From NCBI GenBank assembly GCA_039030555.1, contig JBCCDY010000016.1:33653-97652 (forward strand): a stretch of 64,000 nucleotides of DNA, given 5' to 3'. The position numbers and the translations under genes are program-made. The notes beneath the pieces are model-generated. The model saw only the letters and a program-made list of their open reading frames with translations. It was not told the origin of the DNA and searched no databases. The first letter of the stretch is position 1. Each line of letters begins with the position of its first letter. Shown in pieces: positions 43,988 through 52,615 of this stretch. This stretch comes from JBCCDY01 sp039030555. GTDB taxonomy: Bacteria > Bacteroidota > Bacteroidia > Cytophagales > Cyclobacteriaceae.

Positions 43988-45688
43988 TTAATGCTCAACT
44001 GCTTTTCCGGCGCCTTTAGGGAAACGAATGTTTTCCACAATCTCCTGAACATAATCTGGTGGAGGTGCGGTCATTCTGGAAACGGCAAAGGAAACAACGA
44101 GATTAACTATCATAGCTATGGTCCCAAAACCTTCAGGCGAAATGCCGAACCACCAGGCAGAAGCAGGAGGTTTTTCTTCTACAAACCAACCTAGCTTATA
44201 GACAGCCATATAAAAGAACATCAGGGTTATTCCTACAATCATTCCGCTTATGGCACCTTCACGGTTCATACGTTTATCAAAAATACCCAGTACGATTGCC
44301 GGGAAGAAAGATGCTGCAGCCAACCCAAAAGCGAGTGCAACGGTTGCAGCGACGAAATCAGGAGGATTGATCCCGAAATATCCTGCCACGATAACAGCTA
44401 CAGCTGCACCAATCCTAGCCCAAAGAAGCTCCCCTTTTTCGGAGATATTGGGCTTGATCTGTTGTTTGATTAAATCATGTGCAATACTGGTTGATATTAC
44501 TAAAAGAAGGCCAGCTGCTGTTGAAAGTGCTGCTGCCAAACCTCCCGCTGCTACTAAAGCAATGACCCAGTTTGGAAGTTTCGCAATTTCAGGATTGGCT
44601 AATACCATAATATCCCGGTCGATGGTGAGTTCATTAGCCTCTTTATCACCGACATACTGTATTTTACCATCTTTATTTTTGTCTTCAAAGCCAATCAATC
44701 CCGTGTTTTCCCAATTCGTAAACCAGGATGGCACTGAGGTATAATCTTCATTGGAAACTGTTTCAATCAAATTGGTTCTTGAAAAAGCACCGATAGCAGG
44801 CGCGGTGGTGTAAAGTATAGCGATCAGGATGAGTGCATAACCGGCTGATACCCGTGCATCACTAACTTTCGGAACCGTAAAAAAGCGTACGATTACATGT
44901 GGAAGCCCGGCAGTTCCAACCATCAGTGCAAACGTGATGGCAAAAACATCGATCATTGATTTTGAACCGGAGGTATATTCTGCGAAACCAAGTTCCGAAT
45001 GCAGCTTATCAAGCTTATCAAGTAAGTAAGTGCCTGAACCATCAGCCAGCGTATCACCAAAGCCCAATTGAGGAATAGGATTTCCGGTAAGCTGAATCGA
45101 TATAAAAATGGCAGGGACCATGTACGCAAATATTAGTACGCAATACTGTGCGACCTGGGTATACGTGATGCCTTTCATTCCTCCTAAGACTGCATAGAAG
45201 AAGACAATGGCCATTCCAATAAGTACACCTGTATTGATTGGCACCTCAAGAAAACGAGCGAAAACAACACCCACGCCTCGCATCTGTCCAGCCACGTACG
45301 TAAATGATACAATTATAGCGCAGATTACCCCAACAGTCCTGGCGACGTTAGAGTAGTATCGATCTCCGATAAAATCCGGAACGGTAAATTTCCCAAATTT
45401 TCTCAGGTAAGGAGCTAAAAGTAAAGCTAATAATACGTATCCACCCGTCCAGCCCATAAGATAAACGGCTCCGTCGTAACCAGCAAAAGAAATAAGCCCA
45501 GCCATGGAGATGAATGATGCTGCCGACATCCAGTCGGCGGCAGTTGCCATTCCGTTAGCAAGAGGAGAAACGCCACCACCTGCTACATAAAAGTCTTTCG
45601 TGGAACCTGCCCTAGACCAGATGGCGATGCCTATGTAAAGTGCGAAGGTGATCCCAACGATGATATAAGTCCAAATTTGAATATCCAT
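43988..45688 (-). CDS. ActP-like sodium:solute symporter (VC_2705 type)
   Basis: A 566-residue SSS-family permease, probably for acetate or another short-chain monocarboxylate. There are about 13 TM segments; the conserved start VAGGGVSPLANGMATAADWM is a family hallmark, as is GGLAAALSTAAGLLLVISTS. A periplasmic loop holds DKNKDGKIQY, an EF-hand-like Ca-binding pattern found in this subfamily. The DUF4212 gene 23 bp upstream is its standard partner, making the assignment firm at subfamily level. Located directly after it is a hairpin and then the repeat element. Confidence 0.92.
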   Translation of the reverse strand: MDIQIWTYIIVGITFALYIGIAIWSRAGSTKDFYVAGGGVSPLANGMATAADWMSAASFISMAGLISFAGYDGAVYLMGWTGGYVLLALLLAPYLRKFGKFTVPDFIGDRYYSNVARTVGVICAIIVSFTYVAGQMRGVGVVFARFLEVPINTGVLIGMAIVFFYAVLGGMKGITYTQVAQYCVLIFAYMVPAIFISIQLTGNPIPQLGFGDTLADGSGTYLLDKLDKLHSELGFAEYTSGSKSMIDVFAITFALMVGTAGLPHVIVRFFTVPKVSDARVSAGYALILIAILYTTAPAIGAFSRTNLIETVSNEDYTSVPSWFTNWENTGLIGFEDKNKDGKIQYVGDKEANELTIDRDIMVLANPEIAKLPNWVIALVAAGGLAAALSTAAGLLLVISTSIAHDLIKQQIKPNISEKGELLWARIGAAVAVIVAGYFGINPPDFVAATVALAFGLAAASFFPAIVLGIFDKRMNREGAISGMIVGITLMFFYMAVYKLGWFVEEKPPASAWWFGISPEGFGTIAMIVNLVVSFAVSRMTAPPPDYVQEIVENIRFPKGAGKAVEH

Positions 45689-45711
45689 TTTACTATTTCT
45701 TAAATGATCAA

Positions 45712-45975
45712 TTATTCTTTTTCCTCGACGTCATATTCTTTATCGAGCTTATTCATTAGCCGGACATATACGAATATGAGAATGACAAAAACATAGATGG
45801 AACCTTGTTGGGCAAACCAGAAACCAAGTTTGAAGCCTCCAACCCGAATAGTGTTAAGTACATCTACGAATAATATTCCAAAAGCGTAGGAAACTGTAAA
45901 CCAGATGGTTAGTAAGATTGATAAGTACCTCAAGTTCCTTTTCCAGTACTCATCCATTTTCTTTTGATCTCGCAT
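45712..45975 (-). CDS. DUF4212 small membrane subunit
   Basis: An 87-residue protein with two TM segments (LSILLTIWFTVSYAFGILFV and GSIYVFVILIFVYVRLM), an N-terminal YWKRNLRYLS motif and WFAQQGS between the helices, all DUF4212 markers. These proteins accompany VC_2705-type symporters and are thought to be their small subunit. The spacing (23 bp to the symporter and 21 bp from the porin) supports one transcript. Confidence 0.9.
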   Translation of the reverse strand: MRDQKKMDEYWKRNLRYLSILLTIWFTVSYAFGILFVDVLNTIRVGGFKLGFWFAQQGSIYVFVILIFVYVRLMNKLDKEYDVEEKE

Positions 45976-45996
45976 ATCTTATAATTTTCTATTCTA

Positions 45997-47268
45997 TTAA
46001 AGGAAAATATGTGTTTGAAGAATTAAGCCGCTAACCCGATCGGGTTCGGGGCCGCTATGATTAGCTAGTGTGGAACTATATTCCAGTGTTATTTTTGCAT
46101 TGTGGCCATTTACAAACCAATTAGCTCCTAAGCGGACGGTATTTCCACTTTCTTCGAAAGCTTCGAAATCGTTGTTATTAAAAGCAACGTAAGGCATGAG
46201 TCTACCTTTTTCGGTGAACTCAGGAAGCAAATAGCCGGTATGGATATAAAAAGATGATCCGGTTCCATAAGTAGTTCTGAAATTGTAGTTTTCACCATAA
46301 TCGAAATTATAATAAGCTGCGTAAGCGTTAATCGCTCCTTTTCCTAACGGTGCATCATAGAAAGCATCTACTGAAAAGTGATTGACGTTATTCCCGGATA
46401 TGGCTCCGGCTTCGTCAACAGTTACGGTACCATCACCATGGTTGAAGAAACCGGCACCAATGTTGAAAACCTTCTTTTTACCGAGATAACTACCTACACG
46501 ATAGGGGAGTTTATTAGATTCCTGATCCAGAAATTGATAATCAAAGTATCCTGTAACTATTAAGCCTGCATCATCTCCTAAAACCCTTCTTCCTGAATAG
46601 GTTACAGAGTTGTTAGCTAGTGAGTCTGCTGACCCTAAGCCATTAGAAATGGGCTCATTTACGGCCAATGTATACCTCAACTTTCCAACTTTTCCTTTGG
46701 CATAAACTCCTAAGTGCCGGGCAAACTGATCGGACAAACCAAGGGTAGCCCAAGCTTGTCTGTAGTTATCAAGGGTCATAAAATTCAAAGTACTTTGACT
46801 CGTCAATCGACTAAGGCCATTCCAGTAATGTAAACCGCCTCCGATATAAAGGTTGTCGTTTTGGGTTACCTTAAACTCTGTCCATGCGCCATGCAGGAAA
46901 AATTGAGGTCCATTGATGGTTTCATCACTCGTAGCCCTGTTCCCTAAAGGATCTGCATTAGCTCCTGTTAGAGAATTAAGTCCAAAGTGGGTTAAAATCA
47001 GAAATCGATCTGATATCTGGGCGTAAGCTAAAAATCTGGACCTCCGTATCCTGACGTTGAATCCAGGGTCGCTATCAAGATTACTATCTTCTCCCCATAC
47101 CTGTAGCCAAGTGATGAAACGGATGTATTTTTTTCCATCTTCATCGAGCTTGAGGATTAATGGTTTGTAGGATCGGTCGGGCTCTAGCTCTTCACTTTGG
47201 CTAAGAGCAAAAGTGGAAATACATAGAAAGGCCATGGCCATAAGGCATGCGTATAGTGTCCGCTTCAT
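45997..47268 (-). CDS. Outer-membrane porin-like protein
   Basis: A 423-residue protein with a signal peptide (CLMAMAFLCISTFALSQ) and a 16-18-strand porin-like pattern of alternating residues (FLILTHFGLNS, NFRTTYGTGSSFYIHTGY). The ending LILQTHIFL has the aromatic terminus of a barrel. In context it would be the outer-membrane entry route for the acetate-type substrate taken up by the symporter downstream. The exact family is not named with confidence. Confidence 0.8.
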   Translation of the reverse strand: MKRTLYACLMAMAFLCISTFALSQSEELEPDRSYKPLILKLDEDGKKYIRFITWLQVWGEDSNLDSDPGFNVRIRRSRFLAYAQISDRFLILTHFGLNSLTGANADPLGNRATSDETINGPQFFLHGAWTEFKVTQNDNLYIGGGLHYWNGLSRLTSQSTLNFMTLDNYRQAWATLGLSDQFARHLGVYAKGKVGKLRYTLAVNEPISNGLGSADSLANNSVTYSGRRVLGDDAGLIVTGYFDYQFLDQESNKLPYRVGSYLGKKKVFNIGAGFFNHGDGTVTVDEAGAISGNNVNHFSVDAFYDAPLGKGAINAYAAYYNFDYGENYNFRTTYGTGSSFYIHTGYLLPEFTEKGRLMPYVAFNNNDFEAFEESGNTVRLGANWFVNGHNAKITLEYSSTLANHSGPEPDRVSGLILQTHIFL

Positions 47269-47398
47269 AGTTTATTAAGTTTAGTTATGGTCAGCGAAAT
47301 CTGAGGATTGATCCTTTCAGATTTTTGCGTTGTATGAAGCTGAAAAAAATTAAGTTAGCCGATAGGTTAAGTTATATACTTTTGCTAAAAGTATAGTT
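47269..47398 (-). promoter_or_regulatory. Leader of porin operon with two hairpins
   Basis: Two inverted repeats lie here: AATCTGA-GGAT-tg-ATCC-TT-TCAGATT at 47298-47323, 30 nt before the porin ATG and so probably in the 5' leader, and TATACTTTT-GCT-AAAAGTATA at 47375-47395, a perfect 9-bp stem close to the stop of the upstream gene. The second may end that gene or serve as an operator. Confidence 0.5.
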
Positions 47399-47818
47399 TT
47401 ATGATTTAAACCGTTCCCATTTGATGAGCATGAATTTATCTCCAAGCTCTGTTAAAAGCATTCCTGAATCTTTTAAATAGTCTTTTTCTGTAAAAATCTC
47501 CAATAATTCCGAATGGGTCAATATTTTATAAGTGGGTCTATATTCGGAGCGTTCAGGGGCTTTTATGTTATACTTTTTTACCCAGTTGAGTACAGAAACA
47601 TGGCTTATTCCCAGTAAACGTTCGATCTCTCTAAAGCTGACGCCTTCTAAATAAAGCTGCAAAGCTTTTATTACATAATATTCATCAATTTGTTTACCTA
47701 ACTTATCTACAGTGAAGTTATATCCACATTTTTTACAGCGATACCGTTGACGATTTTTTACTATCCCACTCTTAATTACTTGGTTTCCATAGCACTTAGG
47801 ACATTCCTTTTGAATCAT
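47399..47818 (-). CDS. IS1-type zinc-ribbon/HTH protein, probably domesticated regulator
   Basis: A 139-residue protein. Residues 1-40 are an IS1 InsA-like zinc ribbon, CPKC...CKKC, with the typical RYRCKKCGYNFT. A helix-turn-helix follows (VSFREIERLLGISHVSVLNWVKKY). The remainder (about 95-139) has no DDE catalytic residues and no relation to InsB; nothing InsB-like is found downstream. It therefore looks like a transposase-derived DNA-binding protein, located directly upstream of the porin operon in the same direction. An inverted repeat in its own promoter could be its target. Regulation of the acetate genes is inferred, not shown. Confidence 0.75.
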   Translation of the reverse strand: MIQKECPKCYGNQVIKSGIVKNRQRYRCKKCGYNFTVDKLGKQIDEYYVIKALQLYLEGVSFREIERLLGISHVSVLNWVKKYNIKAPERSEYRPTYKILTHSELLEIFTEKDYLKDSGMLLTELGDKFMLIKWERFKS

Positions 47819-47824
47819 AGTATA

Positions 47825-47852
47825 CTAAATTAGCATATATATACTAATTTAG
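47825..47852 (-). promoter_or_regulatory. Inverted repeat upstream of the IS1-type regulator
   Basis: CTAAATTAG (47825-47833) and CTAATTTAG (47844-47852) are exact inverses with a 10-bp AT spacer, the spacing of one helical turn plus. It sits 7 bp before the start codon, so binding would block translation or transcription start. Autoregulation is a reasonable guess. Confidence 0.45.
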
Positions 47853-47961
47853 CGAATTATCTACAATCTGATTATCAAAATGCCAATGAAGGGCCAATTC
47901 CTAAGCCTTAAATTGAATATTCGACAATCAAACATGATTTCTTTACGATTATTTAAAATAA

Positions 47962-47998
47962 AAAAACCGCCCAGGTTTATGTTAAACGTAGGCGGGTA
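47962..47998 (-). terminator. Rho-independent terminator of efflux operon
   Basis: Read leftward, CCGCC-tACGTTT...AAACctg-GGCGG forms a stem followed by seven T. It lies 25 bp after the adaptor stop at 48023 and closes the efflux operon. Confidence 0.85.
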
Positions 47999-48022
47999 TA
48001 GTAGACTTCTGGATTGTAGGCT

Positions 48023-49096
48023 TTATAATTTCTTTACTTTGGCGCTTGAGTCAACACCTTCTAATATTTCAATATTAATACCGTCAGAAAGACCAGTCTT
48101 AACTTCTTTCTTTTCAAACTCCTGTGGTGCCGTCATGATTTCTACAAAGGTCTTTTCATCTTCAAATATGAGGTTGCTCTCTTTCAAGGCCAGAACCTGA
48201 TCCCTTTTGTCAAGAACAATATCAGCATTGGCACTATAACCCGCACGAAGGAATACACCTTGCGTAAGATCAACCTCGGCACGTACCTCAAACTGAATGG
48301 CTCCTTCTTCTTCAACACCTTTAGGAGCAATGTATTCAAGTGTAGCCTTGAATTTATTGGTATCCAAAGCACCTACTTTTAATAAGAGTTCCATTCCCTC
48401 CGTTAGCTTTCCAACTTCAGATTCATCAACTTTTCCCTCGAAGATCATTTCGTCCATATTGGCAACAGAAGCTATCGTGGTACCATCGTTAAAGGTATTG
48501 GTTTCGATCACGAAGTTTCCTTCTTTAACAGGAACGTCCAACACCATACCTTCAGTGGTAGATTGTACGAGGTTAGATATGTTTCCTGATTTTTTCGATG
48601 CACCTTCTTTAACGAGATCCAGATTATTCTGTGCAGCCTCTACCTGTTGTTCGTTTAAGTTATAGGTTAGTAGAAATTGATTGTATTCAAATTCTGAAAT
48701 TACCTTATCATCCAATAACTGACGTTGACGTTTCAATTCTTTATCTGAATTTTTGAAGTTGATAATAGCTTGCTCCAGGTTTGCCTGGGCATTATTTAAG
48801 GCTACTACATCAGGAATAATCTTAATTTTTGCGATCAGCTGACCATTTTTCACAAACTCTCCAGCTTCAACGAATAGTTTCTCTACGACTCCGGAAACCT
48901 GAGATTTGATCTCAATCTCTTTTCTAGGGTTGATTGAGCCAGTGGCAACTGTTTTTTGAATAATATCAGTTTGGAATAGGGAGTCTGTCTCAAAAACGAC
49001 TGGTTTTTCCTGTGATTTAGAATATAGAAAATAACCTGTTCCTGCAAAACTGCCAACAAGTATTATGATTAATAAAATGGTAAGTACTTTTTTCAT
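48023..49096 (-). CDS. Periplasmic adaptor (MacA/HlyD type)
   Basis: A 357-residue membrane-fusion protein: an N-terminal TM (VLTILLIIILVGSFAGTGYFLY), a biotinyl-lipoyl-like hairpin (VSGVVEKLFVEAGEFVKNGQ), a coiled-coil (about 85-165) and beta-barrel domains. It links the inner-membrane ABC pump encoded upstream to an outer-membrane channel; no TolC-like gene is seen in the window. It is the last gene of the operon, 17 bp after permease 2. Confidence 0.9.
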   Translation of the reverse strand: MKKVLTILLIIILVGSFAGTGYFLYSKSQEKPVVFETDSLFQTDIIQKTVATGSINPRKEIEIKSQVSGVVEKLFVEAGEFVKNGQLIAKIKIIPDVVALNNAQANLEQAIINFKNSDKELKRQRQLLDDKVISEFEYNQFLLTYNLNEQQVEAAQNNLDLVKEGASKKSGNISNLVQSTTEGMVLDVPVKEGNFVIETNTFNDGTTIASVANMDEMIFEGKVDESEVGKLTEGMELLLKVGALDTNKFKATLEYIAPKGVEEEGAIQFEVRAEVDLTQGVFLRAGYSANADIVLDKRDQVLALKESNLIFEDEKTFVEIMTAPQEFEKKEVKTGLSDGINIEILEGVDSSAKVKKL

Positions 49097-49113
49097 TTTG
49101 TATGGTTTTGGAA

Positions 49114-50364
49114 TTATTCTGTTCTTATTGCTTCTATTGGATTAATCTTGGCTGCTTTTGTTGCAGGGAGAATACCCGCTGCAGCTCCACCTATAATCAG
49201 GATTAATAATGCGCCTATCGCTACTTGAATATCAATTTCTGTTGCACCAAAGAACCCATCTTTGGGGATAACCTGATTGATGGCTTCGAGAAGAAATATC
49301 CCGAAGACCAATGCGGTGTATCCACCTATAGTCGTTAGAAATACAGATTCTTGTATCACTAGTGAAACGATTGAAAGGGGAGTGGCCCCCAAGGACTTTC
49401 TTATACCTATTTCACGGGTTCTTTCTTTAATGATGATTAGCATAATGTTGCTTACCCCTATGATTCCGGCAAATAGCGTGCTTATGCCGACAAACCAGGT
49501 AAACAAGTTCATTCCGGTAAATAGCCCACTGATCTCCTTAAATTCTTCTTGGAGATTGAAATGGCCTATAGCATCTTCATCTCTGGGGTGAACAGAGTGT
49601 TGTTCTCTTAAAATATCGATCATTTTCGCTTCTACTTCTCCGGCATCGAACTCCTCTTTGGCGGAATAAGCAAACCAGCCAATTCGATCGCCGTAATGAA
49701 ATGCCGTCTGAAAAGTGCTGAAAGGAACGAAAATAGTCTGTGTATCGCGATCCCCACGTTCGCCAGATCGTAAAGATTTGAATACGCCCACGACTTGGAA
49801 GTTCACTCTATTGATCTGAATATACTTTCCCATAGGATCTTCATCCTCTTCAAAAAGAACTTTTCGAACATTTTCACCGATCACGGCTACTTTACGTTCT
49901 TTTTCTATATCCAGATCATTGATAAATCTTCCATTATAAATGTCACGGCTTTCAATCTTTCCAAAGTCAGGATAATCGCCGTATACACTGAATGTCCCTG
50001 AATTTTCACCGTAGATAACGTTGTTTCCGCCACCAAATCCGCTAAGTTGGTTTCTCGGCGCAAGGTATCTGAGTTCAGGTACTTTAGCCAAAAGTAATCT
50101 TCGGTCTTCGTTGTTGTATCGGATGTACCTTCCGGGTTTGTACCCATCGTAAGAAATGGTTGTTTTTTGCCCCCAAATGAATCCACTATTAGTAGCAAAA
50201 GCACTGAAATCTCTTTGGATTCCGTTTTCAAGACCCTTTCCGGCACCCAATAAAATCACGATCATGAAAATACCCCAGAAGATACCAAAGACTGTTAGAA
50301 AAGTCCTTAGCTTATTCTTCTTTATGGTTGTAAATATTTCCTGCCATTTATCGTAGTCAAACAC
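49114..50364 (-). CDS. MacB-like ABC permease (second of two)
   Basis: A 416-residue MacB/FtsX-family permease: TM1 (FLTVFGIFWGIFMIVILLG), a large periplasmic MacB_PCD domain, and three TM near the C-terminus with the EIGIRKSLGATP coupling-helix motif. Unlike true MacB it carries no ATPase domain; that is encoded separately at 51719. It is paralogous to permease 1, and the two probably form a heterodimer. 104 bp separate it from permease 1. Confidence 0.9.
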   Translation of the reverse strand: MFDYDKWQEIFTTIKKNKLRTFLTVFGIFWGIFMIVILLGAGKGLENGIQRDFSAFATNSGFIWGQKTTISYDGYKPGRYIRYNNEDRRLLLAKVPELRYLAPRNQLSGFGGGNNVIYGENSGTFSVYGDYPDFGKIESRDIYNGRFINDLDIEKERKVAVIGENVRKVLFEEDEDPMGKYIQINRVNFQVVGVFKSLRSGERGDRDTQTIFVPFSTFQTAFHYGDRIGWFAYSAKEEFDAGEVEAKMIDILREQHSVHPRDEDAIGHFNLQEEFKEISGLFTGMNLFTWFVGISTLFAGIIGVSNIMLIIIKERTREIGIRKSLGATPLSIVSLVIQESVFLTTIGGYTALVFGIFLLEAINQVIPKDGFFGATEIDIQVAIGALLILIIGGAAAGILPATKAAKINPIEAIRTE

Positions 50365-50468
50365 GGCTAATAGATTTTAGATTAAAGACTTTAGATTTTA
50401 GACATCGCATGGGAAGAACAAATTCTAAATGACCACGATGTATTTTAATTATAATGCTCATAGTATAT

Positions 50469-51716
50469 CTATTCATCCCTTAATGCTTCAATAGGTCTGA
50501 TTTTAGCTGCTCTTCTTGCTGGAAAATATCCTGCCAGGGTACCAGCAATGGCTAACACGACTGTCGCCCCGATAGCACCCCTTATATTGATTTGAGGATT
50601 CCTGAAAAAATCCATGGGGAATCCAAATGTTTCCATCATATTACTCAATACGTCGAATTCTATAAAAGCTATTCCTCCCACAAGTCCTATATAACCGGAA
50701 GCCAATGTAATAAGTAGTGCTTCCATTAGAAACAATCCAATAACGGATCTTGGTGTTGCGCCTATCGCCTTTCGTACTCCGATCTCACGTGTCCTTTCTT
50801 TAACGACAATCAGCATGATATTACTGATCCCCACTACTCCTGCTATTAGTGTACAAATACCAACGAAGAACAGGAAGCCTCGTATTCCAGCAAATAGATT
50901 TTGAAAGCGCATAAAGTCTTCCAGGCTGTTATTAACCCGGATAGCTCTTTCGTCATCTTCTGCGATGATCAGTCTTTCCCTTAAGAGTTCATCAACGGAA
51001 TTCTGAATGGTTATGCTTTCAGCAAGGCTGGCATCACCCATGGTGAACATGATCTGGTTTATTTTATTTCCGGCACCATAAGCTGTTTGGGCAGTAGTAA
51101 TCGGAATATATATGATCTTTATTTCTCCTTCGCCTCCTTCGTCCTCGTAGACACCTACTACTTTGTATGGGATACCATTTATATCGATGTATTTACCGAT
51201 GGGATCTTCATTTCCAAAAAGTACTTTCACGACTTCGGTACCGATAGAAGTAACTTTCCTTTTGTCATCAAGATCTTTCTGATTTAGATACCGACCTTTC
51301 GTTACAATGGTTTTCTCCAGGTACTGATGATCGGGGTGACAAGCCCTAACCGAAAAAGAGGAATATCGATCTTTATACCTAACAGTAAATTCCCCTCTTA
51401 AATAATAACGAGCTGTAATGTACTCAACACCGTTTATACGATTAACCGCTTCGAAATCCTGATTGGTCAACTGTATATTTCTACCAGGCTTCATGCCTTT
51501 GTGAGCTTTACTAGTCTGCCCGGCCCAAATCCAAATACTATTGGTTGCATCATCCCGGAATTGGTTTTCAACACCATTTGAAAAGCCTCTTCCAAAACCC
51601 ACAAGAAGTATCAATATGAATATTCCCCAGGCTACATTAAAGGCGGTTATAAACGTCCGAAGTTTATTTTTCCGGATCGTATGAAAAATTTCCTGCCACT
51701 TATCTATATCGAACAT
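50469..51716 (-). CDS. MacB-like ABC permease (first of two)
   Basis: A 415-residue MacB/FtsX-family permease, paralogous to the next gene; both start with FD-DKWQEIF and end in KI-PIEA-R-E. It shows TM1 (FITAFNVAWGIFILILLVGFG), a periplasmic domain and the C-terminal TM set with REIGVRKAIGATP. Starting 2 bp after the ATPase, it is clearly part of one operon. Exported substrate unknown; such pumps export peptides, lipids or antibiotics. Confidence 0.9.
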   Translation of the reverse strand: MFDIDKWQEIFHTIRKNKLRTFITAFNVAWGIFILILLVGFGRGFSNGVENQFRDDATNSIWIWAGQTSKAHKGMKPGRNIQLTNQDFEAVNRINGVEYITARYYLRGEFTVRYKDRYSSFSVRACHPDHQYLEKTIVTKGRYLNQKDLDDKRKVTSIGTEVVKVLFGNEDPIGKYIDINGIPYKVVGVYEDEGGEGEIKIIYIPITTAQTAYGAGNKINQIMFTMGDASLAESITIQNSVDELLRERLIIAEDDERAIRVNNSLEDFMRFQNLFAGIRGFLFFVGICTLIAGVVGISNIMLIVVKERTREIGVRKAIGATPRSVIGLFLMEALLITLASGYIGLVGGIAFIEFDVLSNMMETFGFPMDFFRNPQINIRGAIGATVVLAIAGTLAGYFPARRAAKIRPIEALRDE

Positions 51717-51718
51717 CC

Positions 51719-52420
51719 TTATGCGGTTTGAGCTTCTTCGAACTTATGATCTTTACTCAGGATCAGTCCATCTTTAAGCATAATGGTACGTCCTGTCATC
51801 TTCGCGATATCACTTTCGTGTGTTACGATAATAACGGTGATTCCTGATGCATTAACGTCTTTAAAAATCTCCATAACGTCATAGGAGGTTTTGGTATCCA
51901 AAGCTCCTGTAGGTTCATCGGCAAGAATCACTTTAGGCTGGGATATGAGAGATCTGGCAATCGCAACTCTCTGTTTCTGACCTCCGGAGAGTTCATTTGG
52001 CATATGCTCAGCCCATTCCTTTAAACCCACTTTTTCAAGATATTCTTCGGCAATTTTATTTCTTTTTTTACGATTAACTCCCTGGTAATAAAGAGGCAGT
52101 GCAACATTTTCCGTTGCGTTCTTAAAGGAAAGTAGATTGAAAGATTGAAATACGAAGCCGATAAACTTATTGCGATAAAAAGCAGCTTTGGATTCACTCA
52201 GATCTTTGATTGCTGTGCCAGCAAGCGTATAGCTACCGCTATCATAAGAATCCAGAATTCCGAGTATATTAAGTAAAGTTGATTTTCCTGACCCTGAAGA
52301 GCCCATAATGGAAACAAGTTCACCTTCCCCTATATCGAGGTCAATACCTTTAAGTACCTGTAAAGGAGTCGCCCCGACCTGGTAGGCCTTTTTAATGTCT
52401 CGAAGTTCTATCATATTCAT
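51719..52420 (-). CDS. ABC transporter ATP-binding protein (MacB/LolD type)
   Basis: A 233-residue ATPase: Walker A GSSGSGKSTLL, signature LSGGQKQRVAIARS, Walker B VILADEPTGALD and the switch His in IIVTHESD. This belongs to the MacB/LolD/FtsE branch. It is the first gene of the efflux operon and drives both permeases. An ATG two codons further in (52414) is an alternative start. Confidence 0.94.
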   Translation of the reverse strand: MNMIELRDIKKAYQVGATPLQVLKGIDLDIGEGELVSIMGSSGSGKSTLLNILGILDSYDSGSYTLAGTAIKDLSESKAAFYRNKFIGFVFQSFNLLSFKNATENVALPLYYQGVNRKKRNKIAEEYLEKVGLKEWAEHMPNELSGGQKQRVAIARSLISQPKVILADEPTGALDTKTSYDVMEIFKDVNASGITVIIVTHESDIAKMTGRTIMLKDGLILSKDHKFEEAQTA

Positions 52421-52615
52421 AATGCTCTCGTCTTGATCCAGTTGCGTGCCAAATTACTAATACTGCTTTTAAAGCTAGTATTCCATCTTTTTAAATTCTG
52501 TTAATCTATAATTGTTCGGTTTTAACGCAAATATATGTTCATTATTGAACACATCTATTGAAGTCTCCTGCATTTGCTCATATTCTTTCTATATTTATGT
52601 CAAAATCAGTCTAAG
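52421..52615. promoter_or_regulatory. Divergent promoter region with inverted repeat
   Basis: The gap separates the leftward efflux operon from the rightward 52616 gene. TGTTCA-TTAT-TGAACA at 52536-52551 is a perfect 6-bp inverted repeat and a candidate operator for either gene. No consensus -7 element was found. Confidence 0.4.

Noticed and set aside
47399..47818. A complete IS1 insertion sequence
   Set aside because: No InsB or DDE region and no matched terminal repeats with target duplications could be found around the gene.
50365..50400. Short direct repeats TTTAGATTTTAGA between the two permease genes
   Set aside because: Low-complexity AT-rich sequence; no coding or structural signal beyond what is common in such spacers.
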